A stretch of DNA of 20,852 nucleotides from Thiopontia sp964344435 (GTDB taxonomy: Bacteria; Pseudomonadota; Gammaproteobacteria; GCF-002020875), in the NCBI GenBank assembly GCA_964344435.1, contig CAYFNH010000040.1, positions 1 through 20,852 of the forward strand, given 5' to 3'. Under the pieces are notes generated by a model that was not told the DNA's origin, did no database searches, and saw only the letters and a list, made by a program, of their open reading frames with translations. A program made the translations under genes and the position numbers. Positions 1 to 7,678 of this stretch are shown piece by piece (the first letter of the stretch is position 1; every line of letters begins with the position of its first letter).

Positions 1-55
1 TTTTCATGATAGGATACGCCGCTTGGCAGCGTGTTATTTCCACTAAGGAGTCATG

Positions 56-607
56 ATGGTTAGTCTCGAAACCCCGGTTTGTGAGTTTGACAAGGCCATA
101 CCCGATTTTGAATTACCGGATGTTCATGGTGTGTTGTGGAGTCCGGAAAAGCTGAAGGGAGAGAAAGGGTTGCTGGTGATGTTTATCTGCAACCATTGCC
201 CCTATGTGAAAGCGATTCGGGAGCGACTGGTGCGCGATACCCGGGAGCTGAAGTCGATGGGGCTCAACAGTGTGGCAATCATGTCCAATGATCCGACTCA
301 ATATGAGGAGGATTCACCCGAGAACATGCGCAAGATTGCCGAGCAGTTTGATTTTCCCTTTCCCTATCTGCTGGATGAGTCGCAAACGGTGGCAAAGGCC
401 TTTGGTGCGGTCTGTACGCCGGACTTCTTTGGGTACAACCATGAGTTGGCGTTGCAGTATCGAGGGCGCCTCGATGAGAGTCGCAAGGAGACCGCTCCGG
501 CAGGGGTGCGCCGGGATCTGTTTGAAGCAATGAAACAGGTGGTGGAGAGTGGTAGAGGCCCTGTGGAGCAGATTCCCAGTATGGGGTGTTCGATCAAGTG
601 GAAGTGA
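56..607 (+). CDS. Thioredoxin-fold (AhpC/TSA-redoxin type) protein
   Basis: A protein of about 183 residues with the fold and motifs of the cytoplasmic thioredoxin-like redoxin family (COG0526 type), probably a thiol-disulfide reductase or peroxidase-like protein; its substrate cannot be told. The active-site motif CNHC (about residues 45-48) follows the strand LLVMFI and is followed by PYVKAI, which is typical of this subfamily. CTPDFFGYN near residue 121 carries the expected cis-proline. There is no signal peptide or membrane segment, so it should act in the cytoplasm. Two ATGs lie in tandem at 53 and 56. The Shine-Dalgarno AAGGAG at 45-50 is 5 bases from the second and only 2 from the first, so 56 is preferred. 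It is complete and ends 27 bases before the hybrid kinase at 635, so co-transcription is likely. The family call is firm; the role is unknown. Confidence 0.85.
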   Translation: MVSLETPVCEFDKAIPDFELPDVHGVLWSPEKLKGEKGLLVMFICNHCPYVKAIRERLVRDTRELKSMGLNSVAIMSNDPTQYEEDSPENMRKIAEQFDFPFPYLLDESQTVAKAFGAVCTPDFFGYNHELALQYRGRLDESRKETAPAGVRRDLFEAMKQVVESGRGPVEQIPSMGCSIKWK

Positions 608-634
608 TGAAGCTGTGGGGGCTGGCCGACTGAT

Positions 635-2941
635 ATGGCGATAACAGAGGGGGATTTGGCGAAGGGGCAGTGGCGCATTCTCGCGATCGATGATGAGTCG
701 ATGGTGCATGACACCTATCGGGCGATCTTTTGTGAGCGGGTTGAGAATGAGCTGGAGGAGATCGAGGGGCTGTTTGGAGAGGCGCAACAGGATGAGTCGG
801 AGTGCTCCTGCTCCATAGCGTCCCACTTCCGTCTCGACCATGCCGTCAGTGGCAAGGAGGGGTTTCAGATGCTGCTGGAGGCAGCAGAGAGTGAGGATCC
901 CTATGCGGTGCTCTTTCTGGATATGCGCATGCCCGGAGGTTGGGATGGGCTGGAGACCGCAGAGAAGATCCGGGAGGTGGACCCGGATGTCCGTATCATC
1001 CTGATTACCGCTTATATGGACTACCGTTTGACCGAAATACGTCAGCGTATCGGGGTGAATTTCGAGTTTCTGACCAAGCCGGTTGATGTCAACGAGCTGC
1101 TGCAGTTGACCCTGTCGCTTGCCACGCAGTGGAGCCAGGCTCGGGATCTGGTAGTGGCGCTGGAGCAGTCAGAGGCGGCCAGCCGGGCCAAGGATGAGTT
1201 TCTGGCTGCCATGAGTCATGAGTTGCGAACCCCGTTGACCACCATTATCGGCAATAGTGAGTTGATGGCCGAGACCGGGCTTACGCAAGCGCAGCGGGCA
1301 TTGATGCACCCCATCGAGACCTCTGGTCGTGGGCTGTTGGCTTTGATCAATGATATTCTCGATCTCTCCAGGATCGAGTCCGGCAAGTTTCAGATTGATC
1401 AGCTGGAGTTTGATCTCAATACTCTGATCAACGAGCTCTCCCAAACCTTCTCGCAGCGAGCAGCCGAAGAAGGCCTTACCCTGGCGCTGAAACAGGCTGC
1501 CCCCTTTACTCACCAGTTTATTGGGGATGAGCGTAGAATCAGTCAGATACTGATCAATCTGCTGGGGAATGCGATCAAATTCACCAAGCAGGGTGAAATC
1601 CTGCTGGAGGTATCGGCGTCGGGTGGTGAGCTTCATTTTGTGGTTGAAGATAGCGGGATCGGCATGTCAGCGGCGGTGTTGGAGCGCATCTTCAGCCCCT
1701 TTGAACAGGCCGACCAGTCCATCTCCCGGCGTTATGGAGGTACCGGCCTCGGGCTCCATATCTCATTAACATTGGCGAAATTGATGGGGGGAGAGATTCG
1801 GGTAGAGAGTCAGGAAGAGGTCGGTTCCCGATTTGAGCTGGTACTGCCGGGTGTGATCGGTAGTGCGGTGGTGGAACAGAGACAGGCTAATCCATCTGTC
1901 GCGGCCCACTTTACAGGAAGAGTGTTGGTGGCTGAGGACACCCTCGATCTGCAACAGCTGGAGCGCAAGATTCTGGAGTCGGTCGGGGCCTCTGTGAACG
2001 TTGCCAATAATGGCAAGGAGGCGGTGGAACTGGGGTTGTCTGAACCCTATGATCTGATTCTGATGGATATGCAGATGCCGGAGATGGATGGTATCGAGGC
2101 GACCCGGCTGATGCGTTCGGTGGGTAATGAAACCCCCATTGTTGCACTGACCGCCAATGTGATGCCAAAGCACCGGGCACAGTTCGAGGAGGCGGGCTGC
2201 AACGGATTTCTCTCCAAGCCGATTGATCGTACCGAGCTGATTGCCGTACTCGGAGCATACCTGGCTAGCGCTGAGCCAGTACGCCGTTTCAGTGGAACCG
2301 TACTGGTTGCCGAGGGGGGTCTCGAGCTGCAGACGGAGCTGTGTGCGATGCTTGATGCTGCCGGGGTTGAAGTGTCGCTGGTCAATAATGGCAGAGAGGC
2401 GGTGGAGTTGGGGTTGGCAACCCCCTATGATCTGATTCTGTTGAATCTGCAGATGCCGGAGATGGGGGGGGTGGAGGCGGCTCAGCTGATGCGGGCCGTT
2501 GGTTGTGAGACCCCGATGGTGATGGTGGGCGAAGATCTGCAGCAGGACGGGGAGATTGAGGCGGCAGGTTGCAATGCGATCTTGAGTAAACCATTGGCTG
2601 AAGCGGCACTGACCGCTCTGTTGGAGCGGTTTTTACCGGAAAAGGAGTTGGTTGCAGGCGAATCCGAGGTGGCTGCAGACCATTTCGTCGATGAGGAGCT
2701 GATGCGGCTCTTTGTTGAGCGTACCCGAGTACAGCGTGAGTCGATCCAGCAGGCGCTGGAGGAGCAGGCGTGGCCGACGGTACGTTCGATTGCCCACACC
2801 GTCAAGGGGAGTGGAGCCACCTTCGGTTTTCCCGAGATTACCCGGTTGGGTAAGGCGATCTGTGACGGTCTGGATAACAATGAGCCGGCTCCAGTGCCCG
2901 CTCTGGTCAGGGAGCTGGTGGAGGAGATGGGCAGGATATAG
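635..2941 (+). CDS. Soluble hybrid histidine kinase, REC-HisKA-HATPase-REC-pseudoREC-Hpt
   Basis: A 768-residue cytoplasmic phosphorelay protein without membrane segments. Domain order: an N-terminal receiver (about 14-165; acidic pair D19-D20, acceptor D96 in FLDMRMP, lysine in FLTKP) with an acidic insertion at about 37-64; HisKA (phospho-acceptor H195 in SHELRTP); HATPase_c (about 297-410; N box NLLGNAIKFT, G boxes DSGIGM and GGTGLGL); a second receiver (about 430-545; E434-D435, acceptor D478); a third receiver (about 556-670); and Hpt (H721 in AHTVKGSG). The third receiver is a degenerate copy of the second, offset by exactly 126 codons. Its acceptor aspartate is N604 and its acidic pair is E560-G561, so it should not be phosphorylated. 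The N-terminal receiver suggests input from an upstream relay rather than direct ligand sensing. The ATG at 635 has only a weak ribosome site, and translational coupling to the upstream gene is possible. The output partner is not identifiable here. Confidence 0.92.
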   Translation: MAITEGDLAKGQWRILAIDDESMVHDTYRAIFCERVENELEEIEGLFGEAQQDESECSCSIASHFRLDHAVSGKEGFQMLLEAAESEDPYAVLFLDMRMPGGWDGLETAEKIREVDPDVRIILITAYMDYRLTEIRQRIGVNFEFLTKPVDVNELLQLTLSLATQWSQARDLVVALEQSEAASRAKDEFLAAMSHELRTPLTTIIGNSELMAETGLTQAQRALMHPIETSGRGLLALINDILDLSRIESGKFQIDQLEFDLNTLINELSQTFSQRAAEEGLTLALKQAAPFTHQFIGDERRISQILINLLGNAIKFTKQGEILLEVSASGGELHFVVEDSGIGMSAAVLERIFSPFEQADQSISRRYGGTGLGLHISLTLAKLMGGEIRVESQEEVGSRFELVLPGVIGSAVVEQRQANPSVAAHFTGRVLVAEDTLDLQQLERKILESVGASVNVANNGKEAVELGLSEPYDLILMDMQMPEMDGIEATRLMRSVGNETPIVALTANVMPKHRAQFEEAGCNGFLSKPIDRTELIAVLGAYLASAEPVRRFSGTVLVAEGGLELQTELCAMLDAAGVEVSLVNNGREAVELGLATPYDLILLNLQMPEMGGVEAAQLMRAVGCETPMVMVGEDLQQDGEIEAAGCNAILSKPLAEAALTALLERFLPEKELVAGESEVAADHFVDEELMRLFVERTRVQRESIQQALEEQAWPTVRSIAHTVKGSGATFGFPEITRLGKAICDGLDNNEPAPVPALVRELVEEMGRI

Positions 2942-3048
2942 CGCTTTGTATTGATGTAATCCACTGTTTATAAATGAGATAGTGGGCTTATCACAGATGC
3001 GCCTTATACCTCATCTAAAAATCTCAATACCCATATTGGATTCCTTGG

Positions 3049-3124
3049 TTGCCCTTATTTTCTGTCTGAGTAAGAATGCTGCGCTCAATACACAGTTTTA
3101 AGTTTTTCAATATGACCTTGGTCA
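3049..3124 (+). promoter_or_regulatory. Candidate promoter and operator upstream of tkt
   Basis: The 242-base gap between the kinase and tkt (2942-3183) is the only long non-coding stretch before the carbon-metabolism cluster. A weak sigma70-like pair is visible: TTGCCC at 3049-3054 and AAGAAT at 3072-3077 with 17 bases between, each matching consensus at four of six positions. Downstream lies a perfect short dyad, TGACC-TT-GGTCA at 3113-3124. TGGTCAAC recurs as a direct repeat at 3119-3126 and 3147-3154. This could be a binding site for a regulator of the cluster, for example of the LysR type, but no regulator gene is present and the site is short enough to be chance. Confidence 0.25.
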
Positions 3125-3183
3125 ACGGGCTGTCTTTGCAGGATCATGGTCAACCGTTCCTCAACAGAAGGGAGAAATAGGAT

Positions 3184-5172
3184 ATGTCATCAAGAAGAGA
3201 GCTGGCCAATGCGATTCGTGCATTGAGCATGGATGCGGTACAGAAGGCCAATTCTGGACACCCGGGTGCCCCGATGGGTATGGCAGATATCGCCGAGGTG
3301 CTGTGGAACAGCCACATGAAGTTCAACCCCAGCAATGCCAAGTGGTCTGACCGTGACCGTTTTGTGCTCTCCAATGGTCATGGCTCCATGCTGATCTACT
3401 CCCTGCTGCACCTCACCGGTTTTGAACTGAGTATGGATGATATCAAGGACTTCCGTCAGCTTCATGCCAAGACTGCGGGCCATCCCGAGTATGGCTATGC
3501 GCCGGGTATCGAGACTACCACCGGCCCTCTGGGGCAGGGCATTACCAATGCAGTGGGTATGGCTATCGCCGAGCGTACCCTGGCGGCACAGTTCAACAAG
3601 CCCGGACATGAGATCGTTGACCACAACACCTATGTATTTATGGGCGATGGCTGCCTGATGGAGGGGCTCTCCCATGAGGCCTGCGCAATGGCCGGTACCT
3701 TGGGTCTGGGCAAGCTGGTTGCGTTCTGGGATGACAATGACATCTCCATTGATGGTCATATCTCCGACTGGATGGAGAAGGATGTAGGCGGCCGTTTCGA
3801 GTCCTACGGTTGGCAGGTGATTCGTGATGTCGATGGTCACGATGCCGATGCGGTCAGTGCAGCCATCGAGTCTGCCAAGGGGGAGAGCGCCAGGCCAACC
3901 CTGATCTGCTGCAAGACCACCATTGGCTTTGGTTCCCCAAATAAGTGTGGCAGTCACGACTGCCACGGTGCCCCATTAGGTGAGGAAGAGGTTGCAGCCA
4001 CCCGCAAGGAGCTGGGTTGGGCGCATGATCCCTTTGTGATTCCTGAAGAGGTTTATGCAGGTTGGGATCACAAGGAGGCAGGTGCCGCTGCCGAGGCGGA
4101 GTGGCAGGGTCGTTTTGATGCCTACAAGGCAGCGTATCCGACTGAGGCGGCCGAGTACGAGCGCCGTATGAGTGGTGCACTACCCGCCAACTTCGAGGCG
4201 GAGATGGACAAGTACATCGCCAAAACTCAGGAGGAGATGCCCAACATAGCATCACGCAAGGCCTCGCAGAATGCGATTGAGGCGATGGGACCTGTGGTAC
4301 CGGAGCTGTTTGGCGGTTCTGCCGATCTTACCGGCTCCAACCTGACCAACTGGTCCGGCAGCGTCAAGGTAACCCCGGACAATGCCAACGGCAACTACAT
4401 CTCCTGGGGTGTGCGCGAGTTTGGTATGGCCCACATGGTCAATGGTATGACCCTGCATGGAGGCTTCCGTGCCTACAGCGGTACCTTCTTCATGTTCATG
4501 GAGTTCATGCGCAATGCACTGCGTATGTCTGCACTGATGAAGATCAACCCGATCTATGTCTACACCCACGACTCTATCGGTCTGGGAGAGGATGGCCCGA
4601 CCCACCAGCCGGTCGAGCAGCTGGCAACCATGCGTGCAATCCCCAATTTTCAGACCTGGAGAGCGTGTGATGCAATCGAGTCGGCCGTCTCCTGGAAGGT
4701 GGCCATGTTGCGTGACAGCGCCCCAACGGCACTGGTCTTCTCACGCCAGAATCTGACTCCGATGGAGCGTAGCGCCGAGCAGGTCAAAAACATCGAGAAG
4801 GGTGGTTATGTACTCAAGGATTGTGACGGTACTGCGGATATCATTCTGATCGCAACCGGCTCCGAGGTTCCCCTGGCAGTGGATGCCGCTGCAGCGATGG
4901 GGGAGCGCAAGGTGCGTGTGGTTTCCATGCCCTCTACCGATGCCTTCGATGCACAGGATCAGGCCTACCGCGACTCCGTGCTGACCCCGGGTGTCAAGCG
5001 TGTCGCTGTTGAGGCGGGCGTCGACCTGGGTTGGCACAAGTATGTCGGCCTGGATGGGGCGGTGGTCTGCATGGACTCCTTCGGTGAGTCTGCACCAGCC
5101 GGTCAGCTCTTCGAGCAGTTCGGCTTCACCGTCGACAATGTGGTCGCGACTGTAAACAAGGTTCTGGGTTGA
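3184..5172 (+). CDS. tkt: Transketolase
   Basis: A full-length 662-residue transketolase, the usual size for the bacterial enzyme. It moves two-carbon units between ketose and aldose phosphates using thiamine diphosphate, in the Calvin cycle and the non-oxidative pentose phosphate pathway, in the cytoplasm. Visible motifs: NSGHPGAPMG with H26, NGHGSMLIY, TTGPLGQG, the cofactor/metal motif GDG at 154-156 followed by a long N-terminal-domain match, the pyrimidine-domain motif REFGMAHMVNGM with the catalytic glutamate E412, and HDSIGLGEDGPTHQP. The start at 3184 has AAGGGAG at 3168-3174, 9 bases upstream. It is first in a co-oriented cluster with gap, pgk, pyk and fba, which supports a Calvin-cycle (cbbT-like) role. 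A long inverted repeat with a T-rich tail follows it, so transcription into gap may be partly attenuated. Confidence 0.97.
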   Translation: MSSRRELANAIRALSMDAVQKANSGHPGAPMGMADIAEVLWNSHMKFNPSNAKWSDRDRFVLSNGHGSMLIYSLLHLTGFELSMDDIKDFRQLHAKTAGHPEYGYAPGIETTTGPLGQGITNAVGMAIAERTLAAQFNKPGHEIVDHNTYVFMGDGCLMEGLSHEACAMAGTLGLGKLVAFWDDNDISIDGHISDWMEKDVGGRFESYGWQVIRDVDGHDADAVSAAIESAKGESARPTLICCKTTIGFGSPNKCGSHDCHGAPLGEEEVAATRKELGWAHDPFVIPEEVYAGWDHKEAGAAAEAEWQGRFDAYKAAYPTEAAEYERRMSGALPANFEAEMDKYIAKTQEEMPNIASRKASQNAIEAMGPVVPELFGGSADLTGSNLTNWSGSVKVTPDNANGNYISWGVREFGMAHMVNGMTLHGGFRAYSGTFFMFMEFMRNALRMSALMKINPIYVYTHDSIGLGEDGPTHQPVEQLATMRAIPNFQTWRACDAIESAVSWKVAMLRDSAPTALVFSRQNLTPMERSAEQVKNIEKGGYVLKDCDGTADIILIATGSEVPLAVDAAAAMGERKVRVVSMPSTDAFDAQDQAYRDSVLTPGVKRVAVEAGVDLGWHKYVGLDGAVVCMDSFGESAPAGQLFEQFGFTVDNVVATVNKVLG

Positions 5173-5183
5173 TAACAGATTGA

Positions 5184-5273
5184 ACCATGAAGTGCATGAA
5201 GAACATGAAGGGATTATCCAGCGTTAAATGATCTCTTCATGGACTTCATGAACTTCATGGTAGATTCTTTTTT
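5184..5273 (+). repeat. Long inverted repeat of CATGAAG heptamers, terminator-like
   Basis: The tkt-gap gap holds two 27-base arms (5184-5210 and 5235-5261) that are reverse complements except at three positions, with a 24-base loop. Each arm contains three copies of CATGAAG (or CTTCATG) spaced every 9 bases. A T-rich run (5265-5273, mostly T) begins three bases after the stem, so the structure could act as a terminator or attenuator on the plus strand. The repetitive arm structure suggests a dispersed intergenic repeat rather than a plain terminator. Confidence 0.7.
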
Positions 5274-5299
5274 GGTTTTTTTGTTAAGGAGTAGATGTA

Positions 5300-6304
5300 A
5301 TGACAATTAAAGTCGGTATTAATGGTTTTGGCCGTATCGGTCGTATGGTTTTCCGTGCAATCGCAAAGGATTTCAAGGATATGGAAGTGGTCGGCATCAA
5401 CGACCTGCTGGATGCAGAGTACCTCGCCTACATGCTGAAGTACGACTCTGTACATGGCCGCTTTGGTGGTGAAGTCTCTTCCAGGGAAGGGGCGATGATC
5501 GTGGATGGCAGAGAGATCCGTCTGACCGCAGAGCGTGATCCTGCCGACCTGAAGTGGGGTGACGTGGATGCCGATATCGTCATCGACTGCACCGGTTTCT
5601 TCCTCACTACCGAGACTTGCCAGAAGCACATTGATGCGGGTGCGAAGAAGGTGGTTCAGTCTGCGCCTTCCAAGGACGACACTCCGATGTTTGTCTACGG
5701 TGTAAACCACGAGACCTATGCGGGCCAGACCATCGTCTCCGCGGCTTCCTGTACTACCAACTGTCTGGCACCGGTTGCCAAGGTACTGAATGACAAGTGG
5801 GGCATCAAGCGTGGCCTGATGTCTACCGTTCATGCCGCTACCGCTACCCAGAAGACAGTAGATGGCCCTTCCATGAAGGACTGGCGCGGTGGTCGTGGTA
5901 TCCTCGAGAACATCATCCCCTCTTCCACTGGTGCTGCGAAGGCGGTGGGCAAGGTATTGCCTGAGCTCAATGGCAAGCTGACCGGTATGGCGTTCCGCGT
6001 TCCCACCTCTGACGTCTCTGTGGTTGACCTGACCGTGGAGCTGGAGAAGGGCGCAAGTTACGACGAGATCTGTGCGGCCATGAAGGAGGCATCCGAGACT
6101 GCTGGTATCGGCGATACTCTGGGCTACACCGACGAGAAGGTGGTCTCTACCGACTTCCGTGGCGTTGGCTACTCCTCCATCTTCGATGCCGGTGCCGGTA
6201 TCGCAATGGACGACACCTTCGTCAAGCTGGTTGCCTGGTACGACAATGAGTACGGTTACACCTGTAACATGCTCCGTTTTGTCGAGCACGTTGCCAACAA
6301 CTAG
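5300..6304 (+). CDS. gap: Type I glyceraldehyde-3-phosphate dehydrogenase
   Basis: A 334-residue GAPDH of the usual length. It interconverts glyceraldehyde 3-phosphate and 1,3-bisphosphoglycerate. In the Calvin cycle it runs in the reductive direction; in glycolysis, in the oxidative direction. It acts in the cytoplasm as a tetramer (known for the family). Seen directly: the Rossmann motif GINGFGRIGR at the N-terminus; the active site SAASCTTNC with nucleophile C151 and C155; the base H178 in STVHAATATQ; and the C-terminal WYDNEYGYTCNM. The aspartate after the second strand in GINDLLD suggests NAD rather than NADP preference, though this is uncertain. The start at 5300 has AAGGAG at 5286-5291. 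A one-codon ATG-TAA overlaps the region just before it (5295-5300), probably without meaning. Second gene of the cluster, flanked on both sides by long inverted repeats. Confidence 0.97.
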   Translation: MTIKVGINGFGRIGRMVFRAIAKDFKDMEVVGINDLLDAEYLAYMLKYDSVHGRFGGEVSSREGAMIVDGREIRLTAERDPADLKWGDVDADIVIDCTGFFLTTETCQKHIDAGAKKVVQSAPSKDDTPMFVYGVNHETYAGQTIVSAASCTTNCLAPVAKVLNDKWGIKRGLMSTVHAATATQKTVDGPSMKDWRGGRGILENIIPSSTGAAKAVGKVLPELNGKLTGMAFRVPTSDVSVVDLTVELEKGASYDEICAAMKEASETAGIGDTLGYTDEKVVSTDFRGVGYSSIFDAGAGIAMDDTFVKLVAWYDNEYGYTCNMLRFVEHVANN

Positions 6305-6314
6305 TGATTAGTTG

Positions 6315-6379
6315 TTAGTGGGTGGTGGTTGGTTGTTAGTGGTTGTTTCTATCCACTAACCACTACCACTACCCACTAA
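6315..6379 (+). repeat. Long inverted repeat of TTAGTGG-type units between gap and pgk
   Basis: Arms at 6315-6342 and 6353-6379 are near reverse complements separated by a 10-base loop. The 5' arm is built from GTTAGTGG-like units and the 3' arm from CCACTAAC-like units. It starts only 10 bases after the gap stop codon. No T-run follows, so a simple rho-independent terminator is unlikely. An RNA stem that protects the 3' end or marks a processing site is more plausible (inference). The sequence is unrelated to the tkt-gap repeat. Confidence 0.7.
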
Positions 6380-6441
6380 AACCCAGAGAGTCTTCTGAAA
6401 AGATCAGGATCCATTTTTTCAAAATACTTTCGAATACTTTC

Positions 6442-6446
6442 AGGAG
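6442..6446 (+). promoter_or_regulatory. Ribosome binding site fixing the pgk start
   Basis: AGGAG at 6442-6446 lies 7 bases before the ATG at 6454. An open frame runs on upstream to 6343, but that extension would translate the inverted repeat and has no ribosome site, so 6454 is taken as the start. Confidence 0.8.
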
Positions 6447-6453
6447 TGAACCT

Positions 6454-7632
6454 ATGTCTGTAACCAAGATGACTGACCTCGATTTGTCCGGCAAGCGTGT
6501 ACTGATCCGTCAGGATCTCAATGTGCCGGTCAAGGATGGCAAGGTGACCAGCGACAAGCGCATCAGAGCCTCCATGCCTACCATCGAGCACTGCATCAAG
6601 GCGGGTGCCCGGGTGATGCTGATGTCCCATCTGGGGCGTCCAACCGAGGGTGAGCCGGCGGCTGAGTTCTCGATGAAGCCGGTTGCAGACTATCTGACCG
6701 AGGCGCTGGGCAAGGAGGTTGCATTGGTAACCGATTACCTCGATAACGCCCCTGCACTGAATGATGGTGATGTCGTACTGTTGGAGAATGTCCGCTTCAA
6801 TGTCGGTGAGAAGAAGAACGATGAAGCGCTCTCCAAACAGTACGCAGCCTTGTGCGACATCTACGTGATGGATGCCTTCGGTACCGCCCACCGTGCGCAG
6901 GCTTCGACCCATGGTGCCGGTACCCATGCCCCGGTTGCCTGTGCCGGTCCACTGCTGGCCGGTGAGTTGGATGCACTGGGCAAGGCGCTGGATGGCCCGG
7001 CTCGCCCGATGGCGGCGATTGTGGGTGGCTCCAAGGTCTCCACCAAGTTGACCGTACTGGAGTCGCTCTCTGGTGTGGTCGATCAGTTGATTCCCGGCGG
7101 TGGTATCGCCAACACCTTCATTGCAGCGGCCGGTCACAATGTGGGCAAATCGCTGGTAGAGGAGGATCTGATTCCCGAGGCACAGCGTCTGATGGAGGCG
7201 GCCAGGGCCAAGGGTGGCGAGATTCCGGTTCCTACCGATGTGGTGGTGGGCAAGGAGTTCTCCGAGACTGCGGAAGCGACGGTGAAGAAGGTGGAAGAGG
7301 TGGCTGACGATGACATGATTTTCGATATCGGTCCCGAGACTGCAGCCCGTTTTGCCGAGATGATGAAGGCGGCCGGAACCGTGGTCTGGAATGGTCCGGT
7401 TGGGGTATTTGAATTTGATCAGTTTGGTGCCGGTACCAAGTCACTGGGTGAGGCGATCGCCGACTCGGATGCCTTCTCGATTGCTGGTGGTGGCGACACC
7501 CTGGCGGCCGTGGACAAGTACGGGATAGCCGATCGCGTCTCCTATATCTCTACCGGTGGAGGTGCCTTCCTCGAGTTCCTCGAAGGCAAGAAGCTGCCTG
7601 CAGTAGCGATGCTGGAAGAGCGCGCGCAGTAG
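6454..7632 (+). CDS. pgk: Phosphoglycerate kinase
   Basis: A 392-residue phosphoglycerate kinase, the normal bacterial length, which transfers phosphate between ATP and 3-phosphoglycerate. In the Calvin cycle it makes 1,3-bisphosphoglycerate for GAPDH. Seen directly: RQDLNVPVKDG near the N-terminus, the substrate-binding SHLGRP, LLENVRFNVGEKKND, DAFGTAHRAQAST, the hinge region with GGSKVSTK, IPGGGIANTF, the nucleotide-binding NGPVGVFEF, and the C-terminal glycine-rich GGGDTLAAV and STGGGAFLEF. All expected blocks are present and uninterrupted. The start follows from the AGGAG at 6442-6446. It is third in the cluster; its product links GAPDH with lower glycolysis, fitting its position between gap and pyk. 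The stop is 46 bases before pyk with no terminator between them, so these two are likely co-transcribed. Confidence 0.97.
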   Translation: MSVTKMTDLDLSGKRVLIRQDLNVPVKDGKVTSDKRIRASMPTIEHCIKAGARVMLMSHLGRPTEGEPAAEFSMKPVADYLTEALGKEVALVTDYLDNAPALNDGDVVLLENVRFNVGEKKNDEALSKQYAALCDIYVMDAFGTAHRAQASTHGAGTHAPVACAGPLLAGELDALGKALDGPARPMAAIVGGSKVSTKLTVLESLSGVVDQLIPGGGIANTFIAAAGHNVGKSLVEEDLIPEAQRLMEAARAKGGEIPVPTDVVVGKEFSETAEATVKKVEEVADDDMIFDIGPETAARFAEMMKAAGTVVWNGPVGVFEFDQFGAGTKSLGEAIADSDAFSIAGGGDTLAAVDKYGIADRVSYISTGGGAFLEFLEGKKLPAVAMLEERAQ

Positions 7633-7678
7633 TTGAGTAGCTGATTCCACCCCTTATCAGGAGCCTGACCGTAAACAT

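Noticed and set aside
5187..5231. A possible 14-codon leader peptide rich in Met-Lys inside the tkt-gap inverted repeat
   Set aside because: It has no ribosome binding site, and the MK pattern arises from the 9-base spacing of CATGAAG; the opposite strand reads the same way.
5184..6379. Repeated short units as a CRISPR array
   Set aside because: The units are 7 bases long, arranged as inverted arms, with no spacers and no cas genes.
6343..6453. A 37-codon N-terminal extension of phosphoglycerate kinase
   Set aside because: It would translate part of the inverted repeat, has no ribosome site, and family members begin at the position encoded at 6454.
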